41,936 nucleotides of DNA from contig NZ_WNNK01000037.1 in NCBI RefSeq assembly GCF_009724245.1, positions 1 to 41,936 of the forward strand, given 5' to 3'. Shown piece after piece: positions 6,342-13,382 of this stretch. The translations under genes were made by a program, and so were the position numbers. The notes under the pieces are model-generated. The model searched no databases, had not been told where the DNA came from, and saw only the letters and a program-made list of their open reading frames with translations. The DNA comes from Pseudomonas spelaei. Lineage in GTDB: Bacteria; Pseudomonadota; Gammaproteobacteria; Pseudomonadales; Pseudomonadaceae. How positions within the stretch are numbered: the first letter of the stretch is position 1; each line of letters starts with the position of its first letter.

Positions 6342-6658
6342 AGTGCATCTACCTGAGCGGCCCCATGACCGGCCTTCCCGGCCTGAACTTCCCCGCCTTC
6401 GCTACCATGACCACCAGCCTCCGCGCCGCCGGCCACACCGTAACTAATCCCGCCGAGATTAACCCTGACGGCGGCACCTGGAACGACTGCATGCGCCGCG
6501 ACATTGCAGCCCTGATGGACTGCGACACCGTGGCCACCCTTCCCGGATGGGAGCATTCAAAGGGTGCCCGCTTGGAAGTCCTGATCGCCGAACGCCTCGG
6601 CATGACGGTTGTGAATGCCCATGATCTGGTAACGAGGGAGGCTGTCACCAATGGCTGA
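6338..6658 (+). CDS. DUF4406 protein (nucleoside deoxyribosyltransferase-like)
   Basis: The 106-residue product begins MKCIYLSGPMTGLPGLNFPA, the N-terminal strand and loop typical of DUF4406, a small relative of nucleoside 2-deoxyribosyltransferases. It continues with the NPAEIN, MRRDIAALMDCDTVATLPGW and SKGARLEVLIAERLGM motifs of that family. Phages often carry such proteins, probably acting on nucleotides, but the substrate is unknown. ATG is coupled to the upstream stop (ATGA) and the 3' end overlaps the next gene by 8 nt. Confidence 0.82.
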   Translation: MKCIYLSGPMTGLPGLNFPAFATMTTSLRAAGHTVTNPAEINPDGGTWNDCMRRDIAALMDCDTVATLPGWEHSKGARLEVLIAERLGMTVVNAHDLVTREAVTNG

Positions 6659-6839
6659 TTTCCGAAGGAAGCGTGACGGCGCGCTGTACTCGACGAACCG
6701 AAAGGTTTGCCGCCGTCCAGGCTGGGACCACTGGGGCGACTGCTATCACCTGGTGCCGATATGGGAAGGCCGCAGCCACTACAAAACGGTTGAGGCGTTC
6801 AATCGCGAATACCTGACCCTTGCAGGAGAAAGGCCATGA
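6651..6839 (+). CDS. Small phage protein, 62 residues
   Basis: It overlaps DUF4406 by 8 nt and the next gene by ATGA (6836-6839). The product begins MADFRRKRDGALYSTNRKVC and includes PGWDHWGDCYHLVPIWEG, rich in Trp, Tyr and Cys. The family is not recognised. Tight overlaps on both sides support it as a real gene. Confidence 0.6.
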   Translation: MADFRRKRDGALYSTNRKVCRRPGWDHWGDCYHLVPIWEGRSHYKTVEAFNREYLTLAGERP

Positions 6840-7303
6840 GCGAAATTGAACGGTACTGGATCGACCCAAGCAGACTGGTACAGGAAGGCTGACATCCGGA
6901 CGATACCTGCGTTGTTAAGGACTGGGCATATGACCGCGTTGTCGCTGAGCGTGACGGCCTGCAGGTGAGTTTGAACACCGCGGACCAAACGATAGACGAC
7001 CTGAAGGCGGCTGTTTCCCGACGGACGAAGCGGGTTCGAGATCTGGAAGCGCAGCTAGCCTACGCCGCGGACGCCCTCAATGAGGTAGTCAAGGCCTCAG
7101 CTATGTACGAAAAGCCATTTGAAATTGCGACCTTGGCTATCGGCGAAATGTCTGCTGGCATAGAGCAGCCCGCACCGGTAGCGGTGGCATCCCGCGCCGA
7201 GCCGATAGCCTGGCTGAAGCGCATCGACGGTATCGGCCAGAACCGAGCCGAGCTGATTTACTCGATGAACTTCAGGCTGGTGCTCGACCCCACCAAATCC
7301 TGA
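6836..7303 (+). pseudogene. Phage coiled-coil protein broken by an in-frame TGA
   Basis: ATG 6836 overlaps the previous stop (ATGA) and has AGGAGA upstream, but the frame stops after 18 codons at TGA 6890-6892. The same frame then stays open to 7303 and looks fully coding: HPDDTCVVKDWAYDRVVAER, then a heptad-like helix (TIDDLKAAVSRRTKRVRDLE) and a C-terminal IDGIGQNRAELIYSMNF segment. One base change (for example TGG to TGA) would explain the break. The 3' part has an internal TTG at 6971 and a GTG at 6965 but no clear ribosome site. Confidence 0.65.
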
Positions 7304-7364
7304 TAGGAGTACATCCGTACTCTTCCCGCAAAACCTGTAACCCCTCCCCCTTCAAAGTCAGCCG

Positions 7365-7553
7365 CTAATCCGGGCGTTCGTCATCGTCGTTGCCTGGACC
7401 GCGTGCACGGCTTCGAGCTAAAAGAATCTGTTGCATTGCCAACTGCGCATCAGGATCTCCGCATTCAGCCATGCACTCAAGACAATCGCCTCCGCAGTCC
7501 ATGAGTTCTGGGCAGGTATTTAGGGGCCGCTGACATATGTTGCATTTGTTCAT
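7365..7553 (-). CDS. Small cysteine-rich phage protein (zinc-finger-like)
   Basis: A 62-residue leftward product with seven cysteines (4, 7, 14, 20, 24, 27, 31) in CxxC-type spacing at the N-terminus, then a helix and an acidic tail. Treble-clef or zinc-ribbon binding is likely from the spacing. ATG 7553 is chosen because GGA lies upstream; a TTG at 7583 is the alternative. It is in the same leftward unit as the gene at 7574-7804, 20 nt downstream of it. Confidence 0.6.
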   Translation of the reverse strand: MNKCNICQRPLNTCPELMDCGGDCLECMAECGDPDAQLAMQQILLARSRARGPGNDDDERPD

Positions 7554-7573
7554 TCTGTGATCCTGAGTCGGAG

Positions 7574-7804
7574 CTATGGGCAAAAGTCCCCGAGGCTATC
7601 CCGCGCAATTTGAACAGCGTACTCGATCAATTCTAGGGGAACGCTTGGCTCAAACAGGGTTACCTCAAAACGCAGCGTTTCGTCATTCCTGAATATCTCA
7701 AAGACCATATCGTTGCCGCGCCAGCACTCAATCCCCAGGCCGTCATGACCCTTGGTCACGCTTGAGGCAGTAAGAAACTCGTATTCAACTCCGTGTACGA
7801 CCAC
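7574..7804 (-). CDS. Small leftward phage protein, GTG start
   Basis: GTG 7804 has GGGAGG about 6 nt upstream, the same leader type (AGGGAGGTGC) as the leftward gene at 5659. The 76-residue product includes VVHGVEYEFLTASS, GLGIECWRGNDMVFEIF and the amphipathic PLELIEYAVQIA. It looks like a conserved compact alpha/beta protein of unknown role. It begins the two-gene leftward unit 7365-7804, divergent from the gene at 7887. Confidence 0.6.
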   Translation of the reverse strand: MVVHGVEYEFLTASSVTKGHDGLGIECWRGNDMVFEIFRNDETLRFEVTLFEPSVPLELIEYAVQIARDSLGDFCP

Positions 7805-7886
7805 ATCGCACCTCCCTATCTGAGGAGGCAACGATACCTCTCCCCCCTATGAACTTGATAGCCGCTATAGCGGCAAGGACGAAGTC

Positions 7887-8171
7887 ATGCCCGAAGAAAA
7901 GTATCCGCTCGCCGTCGAGAGCGTTGGCGGTGACACCTACATAGTAATGAGCCGCGGGCACCACGACCTGCGCGAGTTCATGGTCGAGGTCATCAAGGAT
8001 TACGGCGACTGGAATCTCGGCGGCGCACAGCACGTCTGGATCAAAACCACGCCAGCGAAAGGCGGATGGAGCTACAACATCGTCGACCAGGCGACTCGCG
8101 GAGCATGGCCGGCAACCTACTGCTGGGAATATGGCGACGGTTATGAACAGTGGCGCGAGGTGACGCCATGA
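7887..8171 (+). CDS. Hypothetical phage protein
   Basis: The leader has a perfect 14-bp palindrome (7861-7874) whose end runs into CGGCAAGGAC (7871-7880), 6 nt before ATG 7887. The 94-residue product includes YPLAVESVGGDTYIVMSRGH and a Trp/Tyr-rich C-terminal half (WEYGDGYEQWREV). The family is not recognised. The stop overlaps the next start (ATGA). Confidence 0.65.
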   Translation: MPEEKYPLAVESVGGDTYIVMSRGHHDLREFMVEVIKDYGDWNLGGAQHVWIKTTPAKGGWSYNIVDQATRGAWPATYCWEYGDGYEQWREVTP

Positions 8172-8239
8172 TCGTCATCGGCCTATTTCCCGCCCTCCTA
8201 TTCATGGCCTGGAATATCCATAAGGGGCCGAGGCCATGA
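8168..8239 (+). CDS. Micro-membrane protein, 23 residues
   Basis: ATG 8168 overlaps the upstream stop (ATGA) and its own stop overlaps the next start (ATGA at 8236-8239). The peptide is one hydrophobic segment (MIVIGLFPALLFMAWNI) with a short basic tail (HKGPRP), expected to insert as a single transmembrane helix with the tail in the cytoplasm. The chain of overlaps argues for translation; homologues are not known to me. Confidence 0.5.
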   Translation: MIVIGLFPALLFMAWNIHKGPRP

Positions 8240-8592
8240 AGGCGCGTATCGAGAAGAAACTGAGCAAGCGCCTTGTTCTGCTGTACCCGTATAACTACGG
8301 GCACGCTTGGATCGACAAGGACCACTCAGAACTGGCCTACGACCAGAACAGTCGGGTGCGTCACTGCCCGAGCGTCGGTGGTGAGTACGATTCGTATACG
8401 GGCGATAGCAACGAGGTATACACGGCGTGGGCCTCTTGGCTCATGCACTGGCCCTGGCATGGTCCGTTTGAGGAATACCCGCACGGCCATGAACACGCGA
8501 TGTTCCCCAACACGGAAGGCTTCAGGCCGACCACACGCAACCTGCTGAAGCTGGCCGCAGACTGCGAGCTGACCTCAAAAGAAAACCCCTAA
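8236..8592 (+). CDS. Hypothetical phage protein, aromatic- and His-rich
   Basis: A 118-residue product coupled to the micro-membrane gene by ATGA. It has a basic N-terminus (MKARIEKKLSKRLVLLYPYN) and a Trp/His-rich middle (WLMHWPWHGPFEEYPHGHEH). The family is not recognised. A 213-nt space to the next gene holds only a weak hairpin and the CGGCAAGGAC leader. Confidence 0.65.
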   Translation: MKARIEKKLSKRLVLLYPYNYGHAWIDKDHSELAYDQNSRVRHCPSVGGEYDSYTGDSNEVYTAWASWLMHWPWHGPFEEYPHGHEHAMFPNTEGFRPTTRNLLKLAADCELTSKENP

Positions 8593-8805
8593 CCCCAATC
8601 CCCCCTACATGCCTGCCGGTGAGCGGCGGGCGACGAAGTACGTAATAAGGGTTCACCCAGCCAGCTGCGGCCACTCAGCGTTTGCTCTGAAGCATCTGAC
8701 CGGGCGAACGACAGAAGGCTACCCGTCTTTGATGGCTGCGTCCCTGTCCAGTTTCTGAACAATTCACACGCCACCTTCTGCCGCCCAGCGCGGCAAGGAC
8801 ACCCC

Positions 8806-9027
8806 ATGTACGCAACGAAACTCACCCTGATTCTGCTGGGCGCTTTGCTGTACCTGCTCGGAACCGTAGTCGGGTTCGTCGTGGGCATACCTGCCCTGTT
8901 CGAGTCTGGTAGCACACAAGAAATCATTGCCGCCTTTGCCGGCATCATCACCTGGGTGCTGATCACCTTCGGTTTCATCATCCACATCATCAAGACAGCG
9001 CGGCCCACTGCGGGCGGCGGGAGGTAG
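8806..9027 (+). CDS. Small phage membrane protein, two transmembrane helices
   Basis: A 73-residue product with hydrophobic segments at about residues 6-28 and 39-62 and a basic C-terminus (KTARPTAGGGR). ATG 8806 follows CGGCAAGGAC (8791-8800). The function is unknown. It precedes the DUF4224 and integrase genes. Confidence 0.65.
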   Translation: MYATKLTLILLGALLYLLGTVVGFVVGIPALFESGSTQEIIAAFAGIITWVLITFGFIIHIIKTARPTAGGGR

Positions 9028-9029
9028 AC

Positions 9030-9266
9030 ATGGAAACCGAAATCCTGTCAGACGAGGAGTTGGCCGAGATCACCGGCTACAAGGCTAGAGCCTGGCAGCG
9101 CCGGTGGTTGGAGGATCGGCATTGGCACTATGTCGAGAGCCGGGGCAAGCGGCCGCTGGTTGGCCGACTGTACGCGAGAATACAGCTGGGGACGCCGGTA
9201 GAGGGGCAAAACAAGCCGCCTGCCGATATACCTCAGTGGACTTTTGATCTGTCACGAGTGAGATGA
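9030..9266 (+). CDS. DUF4224 protein, probable excisionase-type factor
   Basis: A 78-residue protein starting 2 nt after the previous stop. The N-terminal LSDEELAEITGYKARAWQRR is the DUF4224 signature, a winged-helix-like phage family nearly always found just before an integrase. A recombination-directionality (Xis) role is inferred from that position and size; it is not shown by the sequence. Confidence 0.75.
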   Translation: METEILSDEELAEITGYKARAWQRRWLEDRHWHYVESRGKRPLVGRLYARIQLGTPVEGQNKPPADIPQWTFDLSRVR

Positions 9267-9267
9267 A

Positions 9268-10317
9268 ATGCGCCCTAGAAAGACCCATAACCGCCACCTT
9301 CCCCAGCGAATGTACCAAGTAAACCGCAAACGAAAAAATGGTCAGGTATGGGTCAGTTATATTTATCGCGGCACCGATGGAGTCGATATCCAGCTGGGCC
9401 GCGACCTAACTCAAGCCCGATTGAAGTGGGCAGAACTTGAGTCGAAGGCTATACCCGTCGATCTTAAAATAATGAGCGGGGTGTTTGACAGGTACAAGCG
9501 GGACATCATCCCGAAAAAATCTGAACGTACTCAGAAAGACAACACTGCCGAGCTTCGGCAACTACGACCAGTTTTTGACCAGATTCCAATCGATGCGATA
9601 ACGCCATCGATGATTGCAGCATATCGGGATAAGCGCACGGCAAAGACCAGGGCCAACAGAGAGATCGCCCTGCTCTCTCACGTCTTCAATATTGCACGGG
9701 AGTGGGGGCTGACTAACAGAGAGAACCCCTGCCAGGGTGTTCGAAAGAACAAGGAGACTCCCCGCGACTACTACGCAAACGACGTGGTATGGAAGGCGGT
9801 CTATCAGAAAGGAGAGATCGAGCTGCAGGAGGCGATGGACCTGGCTTATCTCACCGGCCAGCGTCCCGCGGATGTTCGACTGATGCGAATGGAAGATGTC
9901 GAGGGAGTGTATTTGCGTGTGGGCCAGGGCAAAACCGCCAAGAAAATCAGGATTCTCATGGAAGTTGACGGCCAGAAAAATAGCCTTGGCTTGCTCATCG
10001 AGAGAATTGTTGCCAGGCCAAAGAAGCTCAACTCTGGCTATCTCATCGTGAACAAGTCGGGAAAGAAAGTTTCCGAGCGGATGCTGTGTCAGCGATGGGA
10101 TGACGCCAGGTCAAAAGCTGTAGCAGAAGCGGTTGCCAATGGAGATGAGGGCTTGGCCCATAAAATCGCAGGGTTCCAGTTCAGGGATATCCGACCGAAG
10201 GCTGCCTCTGAAATCCTCGACTTGGGCGATGCAAGCCGGCTCCTTGGCCACTCGAAACAGGAGACGACCAAGAAGATTTATGTCCGCGTTGGAGCTATTG
10301 CCAACCCGACAAAATAG
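9268..10317 (+). CDS. int: Phage tyrosine integrase
   Basis: A 349-residue site-specific recombinase. An N-terminal arm-binding part (about 1-65) is followed by a core-binding SAM-like domain (about 70-160) and a catalytic domain. The catalytic domain has R199 (TGQRPADV), R309 in FRDIRPKA, H328 in LLGHSKQ and the nucleophile Y338 (IYVR). The first position of box II, usually His, is Arg306 here, as in some phage integrases with an LRAKA-type box. It starts 1 nt after the DUF4224 stop. It catalyses integration at the tRNA-Cys gene 100 nt downstream. Confidence 0.93.
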   Translation: MRPRKTHNRHLPQRMYQVNRKRKNGQVWVSYIYRGTDGVDIQLGRDLTQARLKWAELESKAIPVDLKIMSGVFDRYKRDIIPKKSERTQKDNTAELRQLRPVFDQIPIDAITPSMIAAYRDKRTAKTRANREIALLSHVFNIAREWGLTNRENPCQGVRKNKETPRDYYANDVVWKAVYQKGEIELQEAMDLAYLTGQRPADVRLMRMEDVEGVYLRVGQGKTAKKIRILMEVDGQKNSLGLLIERIVARPKKLNSGYLIVNKSGKKVSERMLCQRWDDARSKAVAEAVANGDEGLAHKIAGFQFRDIRPKAASEILDLGDASRLLGHSKQETTKKIYVRVGAIANPTK

Positions 10318-10321
10318 AAAA

Positions 10322-10353
10322 GTTTTGGTACGCCGCCCCAAATGTTTTGGTAC
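10322..10353 (+). repeat. Direct repeats, possible integrase arm sites
   Basis: GTTTTGGTAC occurs at 10322-10331 and again at 10344-10353, two helical turns apart (22 bp), between the integrase stop and tRNA-Cys. Such spaced short repeats beside an att site are typical of arm-type integrase or Xis binding sites. Function is inferred. Confidence 0.5.
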
Positions 10354-10376
10354 ACCTGCACTTTCCCGCACCCAAT

Positions 10377-10411
10377 AAAAAACCCCGTAGACGTTAATCT
10401 ACGGGGTTTTT
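10377..10411. terminator. Bidirectional terminator, tRNA-Cys and integrase
   Basis: CCCCGTAG (10383-10390) pairs with CTACGGGG (10399-10406), with extra pairs inside. Five T follow on this strand (10407-10411) and a run of A precedes it, which serves as the T-run for leftward tRNA transcription. Confidence 0.85.
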
Positions 10412-10416
10412 AAGAG

Positions 10417-10490
10417 TGGAGGCCGAGGTCGGAATCGAACCGGCGTAGGCGGATTTGCAATCCGCTGCATAACCATTTTGCTACTCGGCC
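10417..10490 (-). tRNA. tRNA-Cys (GCA)
   Basis: The reverse strand folds as a cloverleaf. The acceptor stem is GGCCGAG/CTCGGCC, the anticodon GCA lies at 10456-10458 in the loop of GCGGATTGCAAATCCGC, the T-arm has GGTTCGATTCC, and the encoded CCA end is at 10417-10419. It is 74 nt long. Its 3' end faces the integrase, so it is the probable attachment site of the prophage. Confidence 0.97.
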
Positions 10491-10691
10491 TCAAACGATC
10501 AATGCCCTTGAAACTGACATTCACCGCATACAAACTTGAGTGGGCTACGTAAAACAACCTCTACTCTATCTCATTGAAAACATTGAAGTTTTTTCTGCTT
10601 CAGTGCGTTCGATGGGCGCAATTATGTACTTATTTACCAGGGCTTGCAACCCCTTGATTTCAAAAAATATTCTCCTGCCGGACACGGATAT

Positions 10692-10719
10692 TGCAGGAGC
10701 GAGTTCCCTCGCTCCTGCA
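10692..10719. terminator. Perfect hairpin downstream of ggt (terminator or REP-type)
   Basis: TGCAGGAGCGAG (10692-10703) and its exact complement (10708-10719) form a 12-bp stem with a TTCC loop, 10 nt after the ggt stop. There is no T-run, so it may act as a 3' stabilising hairpin. It resembles Pseudomonas REP palindromes in sequence. The rest of 10491-10729 is A+T-rich with no gene that I can see. Confidence 0.6.
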
Positions 10720-10729
10720 CTGGGCAGAC

Positions 10730-12454
10730 CTAGTAACCCAGAGACAATCCCGTATTGCGCCGCGGATCGTTAGCGCCATAGAAACGATTCTTGCCCACTG
10801 GTTTGCCATCCAGGGACGGTGCGCCAACCAGGATCGCCGCCAGGTGGTTGGCATCCTGAGGGCCTGCAAACTTGTGGCCCCAGCCTTCGAGGATTTTCTG
10901 TGTGTCAGGACTCAGGGCAAACGTTTCGATATTGGTCGCCTCAGGCAGCCATTGCTGGTGGAAGCGCGGTGCATCCACGGCTTCCTGAATGTTCATCTTG
11001 TAGTCGATGACGTTGAGGATGGTCAGCAAGGTCGCGGTAATGATGCGGCTGCCACCGGGCGTACCGACCACCATCACGGCCTTGCCATCTTTGGTGACGA
11101 TGGTCGGGCTCATGGACGACAACGGGGTTTTACCGGGGGCGATGGCGTTGGCTTCGCCCTGGACCAGGCCGTACATGTTCGGCACGCCGATCTTGGAGGT
11201 GAAGTCGTCCATCTCGTCGTTGAGGATCACCCCGGTCTTGCTGGCCATGACGCCGGCACCGAACCAGTCGTTGAGGGTGTAGGTCACCGACACCGCGTTG
11301 CCCCACTTGTCGACGATGGAATAGTGGGTGGTGTTGTTGCCTTCATGGGGTGAAACGCCAGGCTTGATGTCCTGGGAGATGCCGGCTTTTTGCGGCTCGA
11401 TGGCAGCCCGCAGTTTGGCGGCGTAGTCCTTGTCCAGCAGATGGGTGACCGGGTTCTTCACGAAGTCCGGATCACCAAGGTAGCTATTACGGTCGACGTA
11501 GGCGTGACGCATGGCCTCGATCTGGTAGTGCAGGCCCTGGGCCGAGTGATAGCCCAGCTCGGCCATAGGGTAGCCTTCAAGGATGTTCATGATCTCGCAG
11601 ATCACCACACCGCCGGAGCTCGGTGGCGGCGCGGAGACGACGTGGTAGCCACGGTAATCACACTCGATGGGCGCCAGCTCGCGGGTCTTGTATTTGTCCA
11701 GGTCAGCCTGGGTGATGATGCCTTTACCGGCCTGGCTGGAGTCGACAATCGACTTGGCCACCCAGCCCTTGTAGAAGCCATCGGTGCCTTTGGCGGAGAT
11801 TTCCCGCAGGGTTTTCGCCAGGTCTTTCTGTACCAGCTTCTGGCCCACCTGCATCGGTTCACCGTTGTGCAGGAAGATCCCGCGCAGGTCCTGGTCTTTT
11901 TTGAATTCGTCGGTGGCGGTATGCAGCAGGTCGATATCACCCTGTTCCAGCTCGAAGCCGTTTTCCGCCAGTTTGATGGCCGGGGCAATCACCTGCGCAC
12001 GCTTGAGTGTGCCGTATTTGCTCAGGGCCAGCTCCATGCCCGACACGGTGCCGGGCACGCCGACAGCCAGGTGCCCTTTGGAGCTCAGGTCAGGGACGAC
12101 ATTGCCTGCCTTGTCCAGGTACATGTCGGCAGTCGCTGCCAACGGGGCCTTTTCGCGAAAGTCGAGAAAGGTCTTGCGCCCGTCTGCCAACTGCACGGTC
12201 ATGAAACCACCACCGCCCAGGTTGCCGGCGGCCGGGTACACCACAGCCAGGGCGTAGCCCACCGCTACCGCCGCATCCACGGCATTGCCGCCGGCTTTCA
12301 GCACATCGACGCCAACATGGGTCGCCAGGTGCTGGGCCGTAACCACCATGCCGTTTTCGCCACCCACCGGGGCCTGGGACGCCGCCTGCACACCACTGAC
12401 GGTCAGCACCAGCGCCGTGGCTATCAATGTTCGGGTAAAGGGTTGGTAGTTCAT
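10730..12454 (-). CDS. ggt: Gamma-glutamyltranspeptidase, periplasmic
   Basis: A 574-residue protein with a Sec signal peptide (about residues 1-24, cut after VQA). It follows the gamma-glutamyltransferase pattern throughout: GNAVDAAVA (56-64), the YPAAGNLGGGGF substrate region, the autoprocessing and catalytic threonine T375 in NNTTHYSIVD, and LSSMSPTIV and GTPGGSRII in the small subunit. It hydrolyses or transfers the gamma-glutamyl group of glutathione and related compounds in the periplasm after cleaving itself into two subunits. It is divergent from the TetR gene, with 160 nt between. It is not part of the nic pathway. A hairpin follows it. Confidence 0.95.
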   Translation of the reverse strand: MNYQPFTRTLIATALVLTVSGVQAASQAPVGGENGMVVTAQHLATHVGVDVLKAGGNAVDAAVAVGYALAVVYPAAGNLGGGGFMTVQLADGRKTFLDFREKAPLAATADMYLDKAGNVVPDLSSKGHLAVGVPGTVSGMELALSKYGTLKRAQVIAPAIKLAENGFELEQGDIDLLHTATDEFKKDQDLRGIFLHNGEPMQVGQKLVQKDLAKTLREISAKGTDGFYKGWVAKSIVDSSQAGKGIITQADLDKYKTRELAPIECDYRGYHVVSAPPPSSGGVVICEIMNILEGYPMAELGYHSAQGLHYQIEAMRHAYVDRNSYLGDPDFVKNPVTHLLDKDYAAKLRAAIEPQKAGISQDIKPGVSPHEGNNTTHYSIVDKWGNAVSVTYTLNDWFGAGVMASKTGVILNDEMDDFTSKIGVPNMYGLVQGEANAIAPGKTPLSSMSPTIVTKDGKAVMVVGTPGGSRIITATLLTILNVIDYKMNIQEAVDAPRFHQQWLPEATNIETFALSPDTQKILEGWGHKFAGPQDANHLAAILVGAPSLDGKPVGKNRFYGANDPRRNTGLSLGY

Positions 12455-12614
12455 CCGCGGATACTCTAATTATTTGAAGTGTTAAAAGTAGCCCTTCCAG
12501 GATCCGATACCCAAGTGCCCTGGCGTTTTTATGACAGAGCCTGTCGGTGACGGAACGGACCCAATCAGGCCCATGCTATATTCGCGGCCTTTACGCCGTG
12601 CAGGACACAGCCCG

Positions 12615-13265
12615 ATGGTGATCAAGAAGACCGGCATCCGCGCCCAGCAAGCCGACCAGACGCGCGCGCGGATTCTCCAGGCGGCGATCAAGGTCTTCAC
12701 CCGTGACGGCTACTCTGGCGGGCGGGTAGACAGCATCTCTCGGGAAGCTGACTCCAACGACCGCATGCTCTATTACTACTTCGGCAGCAAGGAGCATCTG
12801 TTCGTCTGCGTGCTGGAGCACACCTACGAGCAGTTCAACAAGGCCGAGGGCAAGCTCAAGCTCGACCTGAGCGCCCCGGTCCAGGCGCTGCAGGACCTGG
12901 TGGCGTTTATCTGGAACTACTACGTCAAGCATCCCGAGTTCGTCGCCATCCTCAGCATCGAAAACCTGCACAAAGGCAAGCATGCCAAGCAGTCCGGCGA
13001 ACTGCGCCGGTTGTCCGGTGAGGCGGTTGGCGTGCTGCGGCCGATTATCGAGGCCGGTCAGCTTCAGGGGCTATTTCGCGAGGACATCGACATCAAGCAC
13101 GTGTACTTGATGATTGCCTCGCTGTGTTACTTCTACAACTCCAACCGGCACACCCTCAGTTCGTTCCTCGGGGAAGATCTGGCAGACAAAGGCCAGCAAA
13201 AGGATTGGCTCGGGTTTATCAGTGACTTGGTGCTGCGTGGCGTCACCCCACCCATCCAACGTTAG
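12615..13265 (+). CDS. nicS: TetR-family repressor, probable NicS
   Basis: A 216-residue regulator with an N-terminal TetR helix-turn-helix (TRARILQAAIKVFTRDGYSG to RMLYYYFGSKEHLF, about residues 17-61) and a helical ligand-binding part. In P. putida the TetR regulator NicS represses nicAB in response to nicotinate and 6-hydroxynicotinate. This gene sits next to nicB as nicS does in that cluster, which is why I propose the name; the sequence alone shows only TetR family. It converges on nicB with a REPIN between. I prefer ATG 12615 to 12531 because the longer start adds a non-conserved stretch. It could instead regulate the divergent ggt. Confidence 0.7.
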   Translation: MVIKKTGIRAQQADQTRARILQAAIKVFTRDGYSGGRVDSISREADSNDRMLYYYFGSKEHLFVCVLEHTYEQFNKAEGKLKLDLSAPVQALQDLVAFIWNYYVKHPEFVAILSIENLHKGKHAKQSGELRRLSGEAVGVLRPIIEAGQLQGLFREDIDIKHVYLMIASLCYFYNSNRHTLSSFLGEDLADKGQQKDWLGFISDLVLRGVTPPIQR

Positions 13266-13277
13266 AAACCGGATCAA

Positions 13278-13371
13278 AATGTGGGAGCGGGCTTGCTCGC
13301 GAATACGGTGTATCAGTATCAGATGTGCTGACTGACACTACGCATTCGCGAGCAAGCCCGCTCCCACATTT
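13278..13371. repeat. REPIN: inverted pair of REP sequences (GTGGGAGCGGG type)
   Basis: Two about 27-bp arms (13278-13304 and 13344-13371) are inverted copies, each containing GTGGGAGCGGGCTTGCTCGC, with about 39 bp between. This is the doublet structure of fluorescent-pseudomonad REPINs, mobilised in trans by RAYT transposases. It occupies the space between two convergent genes. Confidence 0.9.
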
Positions 13372-13382
13372 GATTGTGCCAA

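Larger units (their letters stand above)
1..10416. mobile_element. Lambdoid prophage, integrase-proximal part (other end outside window)
   Basis: A divergent cro/cI immunity region, an O-like replication gene, a long run of small tightly packed genes with ATGA overlaps, a DUF4224 protein and a tyrosine integrase abutting a tRNA-Cys gene define a temperate-phage segment. The order is lambda's in mirror image: replication, cro, operators, cI, second operator pair, early accessory operon, integrase. The right boundary is placed at the 3' end of the tRNA-Cys, the usual kind of attachment site. The exact core and the left boundary cannot be seen because the second att copy is outside the window. 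No structural or lysis genes are present here, so viability cannot be judged. Confidence 0.9.

Noticed and set aside
6890..6892. TGA read as selenocysteine
   Set aside because: The family is not redox-related and no selenocysteine hairpin is evident after it; a nonsense mutation is simpler.
11390..12469. 359-codon open frame antisense to ggt
   Set aside because: The ggt strand carries all catalytic motifs and a signal peptide; the antisense frame has none.
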